DNA of 50,140 nucleotides from CAVORB01 sp964395315 (GCA_964395315.1 CAYNBI010000015.1:1-50140), one strand, 5' to 3'. Positions 8,589 through 17,460 are shown, counted from the stretch's first letter. Numbers and translations are program-made. Notes: generated by a model from the sequence alone, not told the origin.

Positions 8589-9215
8589 TTATGAGCGAAC
8601 GGTAAAGGTGGACTCGTCCTCGTCGTAGGCCGAGCCGGCCTTGACCTTGTGAAGTACCACATAGGTTCCCGGCTTAGCGTCATTCGGGATCGGAATCTCG
8701 GCGTCCGCGTTCCAGCCACCGGCCGTGCGTCTATTGGTCTGCGGCGCGAAATTCATCAGCACTTGACCGTCCTTCTTCAGCGTCCAGCTCTCGGTAACGT
8801 TCACCCCGCTCTCGTTCGGTGGGAGGATCACCGAATAGTCCGTAGATATCTTGACGCCCTGACCCGGCTTCACTTTCTTGGGTGCACTGGTACCCTTGCG
8901 GATCTTGATTTGGGTACTGTCGACCGGCCCCGTGAGACCGTAAATGCGCTGGTCTGCGGATGTGGTCCGCACCTGCCGCGCGTTGTACTCACTCAGTGCG
9001 ACGACCCCCCAGCCCAAGAGACCACCGGCTGCTGCCCCGGCGAGGCAATGTTTAGCCTGGCCGCCGGCGAGCAACCCGATACCGCAACCGAGCGCGGCTC
9101 CGATGCCCGCTCCCACGGCCTGATTGTTTGTGCCACCAGTGGTCTGGCAGCCGGAAATTACAACGCATGCCCCGAGCGCGGCAACCGCCATCCGATTTCG
9201 ATGACAGGTCTTCAT
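8589..9215 (-). CDS. Glycine-zipper lipoprotein of unknown function
   Basis: The 208-residue product begins with a basic, hydrophobic leader ending in a lipobox-like VVISGC, so it is probably a lipoprotein. Residues of about 30-75 form a glycine zipper (GAGIGAALGCGIGLLAGG and AGAAAGGLLGWG), a membrane-associating motif. The remaining 110 residues look like a beta-sandwich (KVKPGQGVKISTDYSVILPP, ending in ESTFTVRS). ATG 9215 has an AAGGAGA site nine bases upstream; the GTG two codons earlier is too close to it. It lies 113 bp after the vWA gene and six bases before the M48 peptidase gene. I do not recognise the family; a cell-envelope role is inferred from the context. Confidence 0.75.
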   Translation of the reverse strand: MKTCHRNRMAVAALGACVVISGCQTTGGTNNQAVGAGIGAALGCGIGLLAGGQAKHCLAGAAAGGLLGWGVVALSEYNARQVRTTSADQRIYGLTGPVDSTQIKIRKGTSAPKKVKPGQGVKISTDYSVILPPNESGVNVTESWTLKKDGQVLMNFAPQTNRRTAGGWNADAEIPIPNDAKPGTYVVLHKVKAGSAYDEDESTFTVRS

Positions 9216-9328
9216 GTGCACATTCTCCTTTCGTTTTATCGGTTCTCACCCTTACCCAAACCGTCTCCTTCTCGAGCTTAGGACAGGGCGCATCCCTGTG
9301 CCCACGCTTGATGACACGGACCGTGCCG

Positions 9329-10471
9329 TCAATTTCCCTGGGCCGCCGCTGGTTGCGGCTGCTCGAAGTAGGGGTTGCCGTCCGGAAGTGGAGGAATCTT
9401 ATGTGACAGCATCCCAACCTTGTCCATCAACTCAGGTACCGGCGGAGGCTGGATGGCCTCGAAATCCGTGTCGTCATACACGTACTTGCCGCTGCCGCTC
9501 GGATACTCGACTCCGAGCTTGACGCTGTGGCGCTCTCCGTCGACAGGGACATAGGAGCGAAAGATCACCACGTAATCGCTCTGGAGGATGTTTTGAATGC
9601 CCTCGACGATACGTTGCATCTGGTCGGTAGTTTCTCCGACGTTGTAGTAGATGCCGAACGAGTTCTTGGATAGAGCCTCCAAATTCTTGAAGTGACTGGC
9701 ATCGACCCTGGAGTAGGCCAGCGAGTAGATCGGGATCGGAATCTGCAGGTTTGATATGCGACCCATCAGTTCCTCTCGCGAAATTGAGCTGCCCTCGTCC
9801 TTACCGTCCGAGAACACCACCACGGAGCAGGACACGATATAGTTGCCGGCGGTGACCGAGCCTTGGGCGCTCATCGCGCACATCTGCATCGCAGCACCCA
9901 CGCTGTCATAGAGTCGCGTCTTCATGCCATCAGCCCTAATGTCGGCAATGCGCCGCGTGAGGGCCTTCTCGTCGCGTTCGAACTGGGAAACCAGCTCGTA
10001 CCCATCCTTGGTGTCGCGGATCGCCAGCACGGCAACCTCGTCCTGCGGTCTTTTACTCTCTATGTAGCGTACCGCCGCGCGCAGCGTCGCCTCGAAAGGC
10101 TGTCCGACCATGGATTTGCTGGCATCGATGACGACCACGGTGCGCGTCGCCTCCTGCCGCTGGCGGATCGACTGGATGCCGAACTGTCGTTTCATGGGGT
10201 CATAAGGCCTACCCTTGACCATCAGCCCGACGTTGCGCTCGTTGAGGTTGACCAGGGGCTGCATGTTGTCGTCGAAGGTGCGCAGGTAGAGCTGTACAAA
10301 GGGATAAAGCGAATAGTCGGTACGGTAAACCTTGAGGCCATAGCCGCCGGGTGCAGCAAAACCGTAACCCTGGGCGATTGCCGCGCTCGCGCTGAACATC
10401 ACTGCCAGCATCAGGCCGAAACTCCACGTGATCGAACCGTGGCTGGTGGTTGAACGTCTTCTGTTCTTCAT
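9329..10471 (-). CDS. Secreted von Willebrand factor A domain protein
   Basis: The 380-residue product starts with a signal peptide (MKNRRR followed by a hydrophobic stretch ending ASAAIA-QG). A vWA domain spans about residues 108-310. The metal-ion-dependent adhesion site is present as DASKS (Asp116, Ser118, Ser120) and a later FSDGKDEGSS. Such domains bind protein partners through a metal. The N-terminal segment (VYRTDYSLYPFVQLYLRTFDDNMQPL) resembles the VWFA-related proteins that have a small beta domain in front. ATG 10471 is preceded by AAGGAG. It sits 34 bp after the kinase gene in the same orientation. The C-terminus is proline- and glutamine-rich (PQPAAAQGN). Its function is probably adhesion or scaffolding in the periplasm. 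Confidence 0.85.
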   Translation of the reverse strand: MKNRRRSTTSHGSITWSFGLMLAVMFSASAAIAQGYGFAAPGGYGLKVYRTDYSLYPFVQLYLRTFDDNMQPLVNLNERNVGLMVKGRPYDPMKRQFGIQSIRQRQEATRTVVVIDASKSMVGQPFEATLRAAVRYIESKRPQDEVAVLAIRDTKDGYELVSQFERDEKALTRRIADIRADGMKTRLYDSVGAAMQMCAMSAQGSVTAGNYIVSCSVVVFSDGKDEGSSISREELMGRISNLQIPIPIYSLAYSRVDASHFKNLEALSKNSFGIYYNVGETTDQMQRIVEGIQNILQSDYVVIFRSYVPVDGERHSVKLGVEYPSGSGKYVYDDTDFEAIQPPPVPELMDKVGMLSHKIPPLPDGNPYFEQPQPAAAQGN

Positions 10472-10505
10472 CTCCGTGTGCTCCTTGTCGTGGTTTGGGA
10501 GTCGT

Positions 10506-12395
10506 TCAATCCGTCTTGCGGGCACCCTTGTAGATCAGCGTCCAGGATGAGGTGCCCCCGGAGGACGGCTTCTTGGTTGTTGTCGCGGCCTGCTTGGGAC
10601 GTGGCTTTGCCACCGTCTTCGGCTTGGGATCGGGCAGCGGCGATGCGGCAGCCTGCGCCGGTTCATTGCTCGCCTCGGGCTCGGCGTCCGTTGAGTGCTT
10701 GCCCCGATGCTTGTCGAACATGTCCATCAGCGAGCCAGAATCACGCTCGCCTGACGTCACCACAGCTTGCTCGTCGGAGAATATGGACGGCAAGTCTGCC
10801 GCGGACCAGCGAGGGGACTGGCTCGGGGTCAAGACCGGGACTGCTGCCGCAGCCTCGGGGACGCTTGCGTCAAGCGCTTGGCGATCAGCGGCGAGGCCTG
10901 CTTTCGAGGCAGCAGCCGGAGTTTCGTTTTTCAGCATGTCCTGTGTCGATGGCGGCGGTTGCCTGTCGGCGAGTGGAACCGGCGTCACCCCCTGCGGATC
11001 GGTCGCCGAGGGAGGCTCGGCGCCAGCCACATCCCGCATCTCGGGTGGCGGAACCCGCACGACGGAGGTCTCTGGCGCAGGTTCGATTTCGGTGGCCGCA
11101 GGCGCTTTTTCAGCCTTTACTCTGACATCGGCCGCCGAGGTCTCGGCGTCAGTCACCTGGTCCTTTCCTTCCCCCCGCCATCCCCCCCGTTCGAGCATCA
11201 CCCAGACACCTGCGGCCAGCGCCAGGCCGACCGCGCTGAGCCCCACCGCCAATCTTCCTCCCCATCCAGCCCGCCGCTCCGAAACCGACGGAACGCTGAT
11301 TCTCCTGTCGCCCACACCCTGGCTTTCGATCGGAGAGCGCGTTGACGGCAATTGGATACTGGGAAGCCTGAGCTCGGCGCCGGTAGAGGCCCGCGCGGCG
11401 ATGTCCGCCGCGCCCGTGACAAATACCGTCGGCGTGCTTCCGCTGCCGGAGTGAACCAAGTCGAGGGCACCCGCGAATTCCTGGATCGACTGCTGGCGGA
11501 GATTGATGTTGAGCTCCAGCGCCTGATTGATTGCTGAGTCCAGCAACGGCGGGATATCCGGAATGACGCTGGACACCGGTTCCAAGACCTTGCCCGTCAC
11601 CCGCTCATGGGCTGGCGTCGGCGTCTTCCCGGTCAACATGCTGTAGACAATGGCCCCCATGGCATACACGTCCGAGCGCGCATCGGTACCCGTACCCAGC
11701 ACCTGCTCGGGCGGACTGAACCCGTGCGTCACCGCGCGGCCTAAGGTTCGCGTCGCCGTATCCGAACTCGCGGCCTTAGCGATTCCGAAATCGATGAGCA
11801 TGACGCGGTTGTTGTCGTCGAGAAGCAGGTTCTCTGGCTTCAGGTCCCTGTGAACAACGGGAGGATCCTGTGAGTGGAGATAAATTAGCGCGTCGCAGAT
11901 CTGGTGGATCCAGGGCAACAGCGTAAAGACGGGGATACGCCCGCCCCGATGCTGCTGCTCGATGCGCAGCGTGCGGCTACCGCCGAACTCCAGCACCAGA
12001 TACACCATTCCACCGGTGACGAATCGATCGATGATGTCAGGAATGGCAGGGTGACTCAGGCGCCCGAGCAGCTTGGTCTCGTGCTCGTCGAACAGCAGTT
12101 CCGGGATCTCCTTGAGGGCGCGTCGCTTGCCGTGAAGCCGTTGATCATCGACCAGATAGGTGACACCGAACCCTCCCTTTCCAAGCACGGCGACGACACG
12201 ATAGCGTTCGTTTACGACCTCGCCGACATCCAGCAGCCAGCCGAACAGGCCGCGAATCGCTCCATTCGCCGCCGTGTCCAGGTGAGCCAACTCCAGACCG
12301 CAGCGCGCGCAGCGGTACTCGCGCGCGGGAAGCTCCGCGCCTCCATTGGGCGCTCCACACTGGGGGCAGGTCTTCTCTTGCGGCGCATCCGTCAT
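10506..12395 (-). CDS. Membrane-anchored Ser/Thr protein kinase with N-terminal zinc ribbon
   Basis: The 629-residue protein begins with a zinc ribbon (Cys10, Cys13, Cys29, Cys32). A Hanks-type kinase domain covers about residues 65-315: glycine loop GKGGFG 72-77, lysine 95 in RRALKEI, HRDLKPEN 182-189, DFG 202-204 and SPPE at 227-230. All catalytic residues are present, so it should be active. One transmembrane segment (about 381-402) follows. The C-terminal 220 residues are rich in Pro, Ala and Glu and probably lie in the periplasm. The start at 12395 follows GGGATAGAG, a weak site; an in-frame GTG at 12440 is possible. It lies 45 bp after the FHA-ABC gene, whose FHA domains would read phosphothreonine. 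Confidence 0.9.
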   Translation of the reverse strand: MTDAPQEKTCPQCGAPNGGAELPAREYRCARCGLELAHLDTAANGAIRGLFGWLLDVGEVVNERYRVVAVLGKGGFGVTYLVDDQRLHGKRRALKEIPELLFDEHETKLLGRLSHPAIPDIIDRFVTGGMVYLVLEFGGSRTLRIEQQHRGGRIPVFTLLPWIHQICDALIYLHSQDPPVVHRDLKPENLLLDDNNRVMLIDFGIAKAASSDTATRTLGRAVTHGFSPPEQVLGTGTDARSDVYAMGAIVYSMLTGKTPTPAHERVTGKVLEPVSSVIPDIPPLLDSAINQALELNINLRQQSIQEFAGALDLVHSGSGSTPTVFVTGAADIAARASTGAELRLPSIQLPSTRSPIESQGVGDRRISVPSVSERRAGWGGRLAVGLSAVGLALAAGVWVMLERGGWRGEGKDQVTDAETSAADVRVKAEKAPAATEIEPAPETSVVRVPPPEMRDVAGAEPPSATDPQGVTPVPLADRQPPPSTQDMLKNETPAAASKAGLAADRQALDASVPEAAAAVPVLTPSQSPRWSAADLPSIFSDEQAVVTSGERDSGSLMDMFDKHRGKHSTDAEPEASNEPAQAAASPLPDPKPKTVAKPRPKQAATTTKKPSSGGTSSWTLIYKGARKTD

Positions 12396-12440
12396 GTCTC
12401 TATCCCACAGGTTCGAAAACTGGACCGGTGCGAGCCCCAC

Positions 12441-14732
12441 TCACACCTTTCTGTCCTTCAACTTTAGTCCGATCGCTGTCACAAGGATGAACCCCAAGGC
12501 CATCAACGCGATCGCCGCAACGTCCGTGTCCCATTGCCCGTGCACGGTAATCACCGGCTGTCCGTCAGGATGGCGCAGATCCAGCACGCCCTGCTCCAGG
12601 GTGGCATGCATCGCATCCAGCGCCCAATAAGAGATGACCAACCCTTGCGCGAGCGTCTCCGACACCCCCTTGAGGGCAACGACGGCGTTCGACAGGATGA
12701 ACTGCGGAATCAGCAGCAAGGGCAGAGCCGCGATGGCCTTGTCGTTACTGTTAACGAACGCGCTGACCAGCAGCCCCATTCCGGTCGCAGCGAACCCGGC
12801 GAGAAAGAGCGTCAGCAATCGCGCAAGGTAGCTCCCGGGGAAATCAATCATCACGCTCACGATCCCAAGGAAACTCGCGCACTGGATTGCGCACAACACG
12901 GCCAGGGGGACCAGCTTGCTGGTCATGTATGCCGGGATGGTGACCGCAACCGAGCGCTCGCGGAGATAAACCGGGAGTTCCTTGACGATCTCGCGCGCGG
13001 AGTTGATGCAGCCGAACCAGATGGCCGACAACACCAGCACGAAGGCGATTTGGCTCTCGGCCTTGGCTCGATCCAAGAGGCTGCCGCTGGTGTCGAAGAT
13101 CGCCCCCACGACTAGCGCGATGAGCGGCGCCTGCAGCAGGAGGACCAAGAGGTTGAGCCGATCCGAGAATAGGAGATTCACATAGCGGCTGGTCAGAGTC
13201 AGGGTCTGACGCATGTTGAGCCAACCGCGTCGGGAGGCCGCCTGCTGTGGCCTCGATCCGAGACCTTCCCCCGAAGAGGCGGTCTGCGATTGCCGAGCAG
13301 AGACATGGCGCTCGAACAGCGAGGAGCCCACGAAGCGCTCGCTCCAGACCGCCGCGTCTTCTGCTTCGAGGCGCTCGTATACCTCGGAGAGCCGCGAAAC
13401 CCCGAAATAGGCGGCAGCCTCTCCCGGCGGGCCGTAGTAAACGAGATAACCCTGGTGGAGCAACGCGACGAGGTGGCAACTGTCGATATTCTCCAGGGTG
13501 TGCGTCACGCAGATCACGGTCCTGCCATCTGCAGCGAGATCCGCGAACAAACGCATCATCTTCTTGTCGGTCCCGGCATCCAACCCGCTCGTGGCCTCGT
13601 CGAGAAACAAGATGTTCGGATTCGCCACTAGCTCAACCGCGAGGCTCACACGCTTCAGCTGCCCGCCGCTGAGGGGCTCCGGGGTGTCTACCGCGAGATC
13701 GGCCTTCTCGGTGAGACCAACACGCTCCAAAACCCGCGAAATGTGCTCCGAGACCTCATCGTTCGAGGTGTCGGAGGGCAGCCGCAACCGCGCCGTGTAG
13801 GCCAGGGCATTGCGCACCTTGATCTTGCGATGAACGATGTCTTGTTGGGGGACATAGCCGATCCCGGCCCTGAAGACGTCGAAGCTGCCGTAGAGATCCA
13901 CCCCGTTGTAGCTCACGGTTCCCGAGGACGCGGGACGGCGCCCGTTAAGCGCGTCGAGGAGGGTGGACTTCCCCGACCCGCTGGTGCCGAAGATCACCAC
14001 AAACTCGCCCGGGTCGATAACCAGATCTATGTCGCTCAGGAGATTTCGCGGCTGCCTGCTGGTGCGATCGATGACTTGCTTCGTGAGTCCCCGCGCCTCC
14101 ACCCGCACGCGTCCACCCTGCTCAGCTGGCTCTAGGGCGAACCCCGTGAACACGAAGACGAAGGTCGCGAAGGAAACCCGGTCACCGGGCACGAGTTCGA
14201 CCCGATCCGTGATCCTTGCCCCATTGACGTAGGTGCCGTTGGTACTGCGCAGATCCTCCAGGCAAACCCGCTGCTGACCGCAGATCAGTCGCGCGTGCTC
14301 GCGCGAAATCAGCGGGGACTCGATCGGCAGGCCGCACCCAGGCAGCCGGCCGATAATGACTTCCCGGCTGCCGCTAGAACCGTCGACGCTTACGCCGGAT
14401 GCCTCTCCCAATGCGGCCCGGGCATCGGCCGGACGGTGCAACAAGAGCTGAACCATAACCGACCCCATGGCTATCCAGTCCCCGGCCGAAACCGAGCTTC
14501 GGTCCATCACGGGCCGCCCGTTGACCAGCACGGGGGCGGAGTCAATCGGCTCGATCCACAAGGTGGCGTCCTGGAAATACAGCTTCGCGTGAGAAGGAAG
14601 GACGCCGCTGCCGCGAACGCTGACGGCATTCCGCTCGTCACTGCCGAGCACATACTCCGTTCCCGTGTTGACCTGAAGACGCCCGACAGACTGACGTGAA
14701 GTCCTAAGCTCGACATCTGGAGGTAGAGGCAA
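12441..14732 (-). CDS. FHA-FHA-ABC ATPase-permease fusion (ABCG/ABC-2 type)
   Basis: The 763-residue protein combines two FHA regions with a complete half-transporter. The first FHA (about 15-95) is degenerate, keeping SHAKLYF and VNGRPV. The second (about 120-195) has the phosphothreonine-binding pattern GRLPGC, SREHA (143-147) and RSTNGT (162-167). The ABC domain follows: Walker A GTSGSGKST (249-257), LSGGQ (354-358), and Walker B ILFLDEATSGLD. The C-terminal part from about residue 520 has six or so membrane segments of the ABC-2/ABCG kind. The start is TTG at 14732, with AGGAG seven bases upstream. It heads the cluster with the kinase; an export role under kinase control is inferred, and the cargo is unknown. 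Confidence 0.9.
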   Translation of the reverse strand: MPLPPDVELRTSRQSVGRLQVNTGTEYVLGSDERNAVSVRGSGVLPSHAKLYFQDATLWIEPIDSAPVLVNGRPVMDRSSVSAGDWIAMGSVMVQLLLHRPADARAALGEASGVSVDGSSGSREVIIGRLPGCGLPIESPLISREHARLICGQQRVCLEDLRSTNGTYVNGARITDRVELVPGDRVSFATFVFVFTGFALEPAEQGGRVRVEARGLTKQVIDRTSRQPRNLLSDIDLVIDPGEFVVIFGTSGSGKSTLLDALNGRRPASSGTVSYNGVDLYGSFDVFRAGIGYVPQQDIVHRKIKVRNALAYTARLRLPSDTSNDEVSEHISRVLERVGLTEKADLAVDTPEPLSGGQLKRVSLAVELVANPNILFLDEATSGLDAGTDKKMMRLFADLAADGRTVICVTHTLENIDSCHLVALLHQGYLVYYGPPGEAAAYFGVSRLSEVYERLEAEDAAVWSERFVGSSLFERHVSARQSQTASSGEGLGSRPQQAASRRGWLNMRQTLTLTSRYVNLLFSDRLNLLVLLLQAPLIALVVGAIFDTSGSLLDRAKAESQIAFVLVLSAIWFGCINSAREIVKELPVYLRERSVAVTIPAYMTSKLVPLAVLCAIQCASFLGIVSVMIDFPGSYLARLLTLFLAGFAATGMGLLVSAFVNSNDKAIAALPLLLIPQFILSNAVVALKGVSETLAQGLVISYWALDAMHATLEQGVLDLRHPDGQPVITVHGQWDTDVAAIALMALGFILVTAIGLKLKDRKV

Positions 14733-15127
14733 GGCCGGCTCCTAGCTGCGGACGCGCAGCCCCGATGAGGGGACACCGGGGACCACGCTTGTAAGGTGAG
14801 ACCGACGGGAGGTTGGACGATCGGCCGAATGCACGGTCGCTCTCAACGACGAAAAGAGATCAGCGTCGTAGGTTGACGTTGATCGGAAGCCCTTTGGAAG
14901 CAGCGCACCGAAAATGCCTAACATCCGTTCGTCCCTATTCCCGGTCCCGATCAGATGAGACCGCTGCCGAACCGTGTCTGCATCCAGGCCTGGATACGCT
15001 GGATGCGGCCGTCAAATCCTGCAATCCCCGGGACGACACGTGCTTGCGCTTTCCGCCGTTTCCGTACGTTGAGAGGGTAGTTCCATATGCCCCATTTGAC
15101 AACGGCGGAAGAAAATGGAAGCGATGA
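14733..15127. other. Intergenic stretch upstream of the FHA-ABC cluster
   Basis: The 395 bp between the tilS stop and the FHA-ABC start contain no convincing gene. The only clear structure is the promoter flanked by an inverted repeat at 15051-15110. The predicted leader to the TTG at 14732 would be about 335 bases long. No tRNA or terminator with a T-run was seen. Confidence 0.5.
15051..15110 (-). promoter_or_regulatory. Candidate promoter enclosed by a perfect 10-bp inverted repeat
   Basis: The arms TTCCGCCGTT (15051-15060) and AACGGCGGAA (15101-15110) are exact reverse complements, 40 bases apart. Between and partly overlapping them on the minus strand lie TTGTCA (15102-15097) and TACCCT (15079-15074), with a 17-base spacer. 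The -35 hexamer matches five of six, the -10 only three. A dimeric regulator touching both arms, or a stem in the transcript, would fit. It is the only promoter candidate found for the FHA-ABC/kinase cluster. Confidence 0.4.
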
Positions 15128-16480
15128 TCATCGGCGGATCACGCAAGAAGCAGCCAGCCGGCCTATCCAGCCAACATTCATCCCCAATTCTCCGTTCCCA
15201 CGTAGCGAATCGCCACCGCAAAGGCCTGCGACCGCCACCAAATCTCCCTCTTGAAAAACCAACGGTACCAGCATCCGCAACCAGGGAGGCACACCCGCTT
15301 CCTGAAAGAGTTTCTTCAAGGGGCGACGGTGGGGTTTACCTTGGGGCCGGAACCACAACCCCGGCACTCTAAAGCGGACCTCCAACCCCAGAGAAGAAAA
15401 GCGCTCGGGCTCAACCTCTCGCCCCGAGGCATCGAGCAACACCAGATGACCAAGCCCCGACGGCAACGCCAATCCTTGTTCTTGCCAGGGGATGGGTTCC
15501 GACCCGGGTACAGGCGGCAGGGGTTCCATGGCGTAGAGGTCGTCCCGGTACCGCCGCACCTCGCATCCTGCCCACGCAACCAGCGGGCAAGCGTCGGGCC
15601 GTGCGGTCAAGACCTCTCTCATGACCCTTTGAAGATGCCTGGCACCGGGAAGGCTGAACCCGCGCTCCGAGATCCAATGCCGCAGCACTGCCCTGCAGAC
15701 GGGGGGACCAAGGGCACGCAACCGTGAGACCGACAAGGTCCCCGCACGCGTGCCTGCGAGGCCCGCGAGTTCGCGCTCAGCGGTCCAGTCGATCACACCC
15801 TGGCCCTCCGCGCAGTGACCTGCGGAGCGGGCAATCGTGGCCGCGCAGGCGGGCCAGCGCTCGGCGAGCAGGGGCAGCACGCGGTGACGCAGGAAGTTGC
15901 GGTCGAGATCCTGGTTCTGATTGCCGGGGTCCTCGATCCAAGCCAGGCCAACCGACTCTGCGTAATCGCGCAGCTCCGCGCGGCGGAATCCCAAGAGCGG
16001 GCGCATCAGATGACCCGCAGCGAGGTTGGTGACCGCCGGCATCCCGGCGAGCCCCTTGAGGCCGCTGCCCCGCATCAGGGCGAGCAGCAAGGTCTCCGCC
16101 TGGTCGTCCTGGTGATGGGCGGTGAACAACAGGTCGCCGGGTGCAAGCAGCGAGGCCAGGGCGTCATAACGCGCCGCACGCGCGGCCGCCTCGGGGCTCT
16201 CGCCGCGTCCGGCAGCGGCATCGACCCGGAGCACCCGGATCGGCACACCAAGACATGCGCAGCGTTGACGGCAGCGCTCGGCCCATTTCGCCGAATCACG
16301 GTGGAGACCATGATCCACATGGACGGCCAGGACCTCGGGGGCGATACGGTCGCGGACCGCGCTGACGGCATGCAGCAGGACCTCCGAATCCATGCCACCG
16401 CTATAGGCGACCCAGCAGCGTTCGCTCAGCGGGAACGAGCTCAGCAGGTACAGCAGTTGCGCGGGCGGGGATGCGGGCAT
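15128..16480 (-). CDS. tilS: tRNA(Ile)-lysidine synthetase
   Basis: TilS attaches lysine to the wobble cytidine of the CAU-anticodon isoleucine tRNA, so that it reads AUA. The 450-residue protein has the PP-loop ATP pyrophosphatase motif YSGGMDS (residues 26-32), then VHVDHGLH and FTAHHQDDQAET in the catalytic domain. A RNFLRHRVLPLL segment and the C-terminal substrate-binding domains follow (FQEAGVPPWLR near residue 385). The length fits the long proteobacterial form. ATG 16480 lies 23 bp after the accA stop, so the two are probably co-transcribed. It is the last gene of the housekeeping block before the FHA-ABC cluster. Confidence 0.96.
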   Translation of the reverse strand: MPASPPAQLLYLLSSFPLSERCWVAYSGGMDSEVLLHAVSAVRDRIAPEVLAVHVDHGLHRDSAKWAERCRQRCACLGVPIRVLRVDAAAGRGESPEAAARAARYDALASLLAPGDLLFTAHHQDDQAETLLLALMRGSGLKGLAGMPAVTNLAAGHLMRPLLGFRRAELRDYAESVGLAWIEDPGNQNQDLDRNFLRHRVLPLLAERWPACAATIARSAGHCAEGQGVIDWTAERELAGLAGTRAGTLSVSRLRALGPPVCRAVLRHWISERGFSLPGARHLQRVMREVLTARPDACPLVAWAGCEVRRYRDDLYAMEPLPPVPGSEPIPWQEQGLALPSGLGHLVLLDASGREVEPERFSSLGLEVRFRVPGLWFRPQGKPHRRPLKKLFQEAGVPPWLRMLVPLVFQEGDLVAVAGLCGGDSLRGNGELGMNVGWIGRLAASCVIRR

Positions 16481-16503
16481 GGGGTCACCCGCGGAGACGG
16501 TGT

Positions 16504-17460
16504 CTATTCCTTGTACCTACCGGAGCTCATGAGACGCGCGTACCGCTTGGCGAGGAGCTCATCCAGATCCGCATCCCGGATGTCGTCGAGATGCCTTAAC
16601 AGCGACTGCTTGAGCGTTGCGGCCATGGCGTCGGGCTTACGGTGCGCGCCGCCCAAGGGCTCCGGAACGATGTCGTCGATCAGGCCCTGGTCCAGGAGCT
16701 TGTCGGAGGTGATGGCCATCGCCTCGGCGGCGAGCTGGGCCTTGTCGGCGCTCTTCCACAGGATGGAGGCGCAGCCCTCGGGCGAGATCACCGAATAGGT
16801 GCTGTACTGGAGCATCAGGACTCGGTCGCCCACACCGATGGCGAGCGCCCCGCCGGAGCCCCCCTCGCCGACCACGGTGCAAATGATGGGGGTTCGCAGA
16901 TGGGCCATGAACTGGAGGTTGCGGGCGATGGCCTCGCTCTGCCCTCTTTCCTCAGCTCCCACCCCGGGATAAGCGCCTGGGGTGTCGATGAAGGTCAGGA
17001 TCGGAAGCCGGAAGCGCTGGGCGAGATCCATCAGCCGCAAGGCCTTGCGGTAGCCCTCCGGGCGCGGCATGCCGAAGTTGCGGTGAATCTTCTCCTTGGT
17101 GTCCCGCCCCTTCTGATGACCGATGATCATGACCGAGCGCCCGTCGAGCCGCCCCACCCCGCCGACGATGGCGTGATCGTCGGCGAAGCTGCGGTCACCG
17201 TGCAGCTCCTGAAAATCGTCGAAAATGCGCTTGACGTAGTCCAGCAGATAGGGTCGCTGCGGATGCCGGGAAAGCTGAGAGATCTGCCAGGGCGTGAGGT
17301 TCGAAAAGATCGACTCGGTGAGCGACAGGCTCTTGGCGTGCAGCCGGGCGATCTCCTCCTCGATGTTGATCTCGGCGTCGTCGCCGACCAGCCTGAGCTC
17401 CTCGATCTTCGCCTCGAGCTCGGCGATGGGTTGTTCGAATTCGAGAAAGTTCAGATCCAT
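16504..17460 (-). CDS. accA: Acetyl-CoA carboxylase carboxyltransferase subunit alpha
   Basis: AccA with AccD transfers the carboxyl group from biotin to acetyl-CoA, producing malonyl-CoA for fatty acid synthesis. The 318-residue protein is typical in length. It starts MDLNFLEFEQPIAELEAKIEEL and contains the coiled-coil N-terminus, the core HQKGRDTKEKIHRNFGMPRPEGYRKALRL, and TFIDTPGAYPGVGAEERGQSEAIA followed by GEGGSGGALAIGVGD, the oxyanion-hole regions. It sits between dnaE and tilS on the same strand, 76 bp after dnaE, the common gammaproteobacterial dnaE-accA-tilS order. Confidence 0.98.
   Translation of the reverse strand: MDLNFLEFEQPIAELEAKIEELRLVGDDAEINIEEEIARLHAKSLSLTESIFSNLTPWQISQLSRHPQRPYLLDYVKRIFDDFQELHGDRSFADDHAIVGGVGRLDGRSVMIIGHQKGRDTKEKIHRNFGMPRPEGYRKALRLMDLAQRFRLPILTFIDTPGAYPGVGAEERGQSEAIARNLQFMAHLRTPIICTVVGEGGSGGALAIGVGDRVLMLQYSTYSVISPEGCASILWKSADKAQLAAEAMAITSDKLLDQGLIDDIVPEPLGGAHRKPDAMAATLKQSLLRHLDDIRDADLDELLAKRYARLMSSGRYKE

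Noticed and set aside
9250..9328. Hairpin (ACAGGG/CCCTGT) between the vWA and lipoprotein genes as a terminator
   Set aside because: Only six base pairs and no T-run; the lipoprotein gene probably remains in the same transcript.
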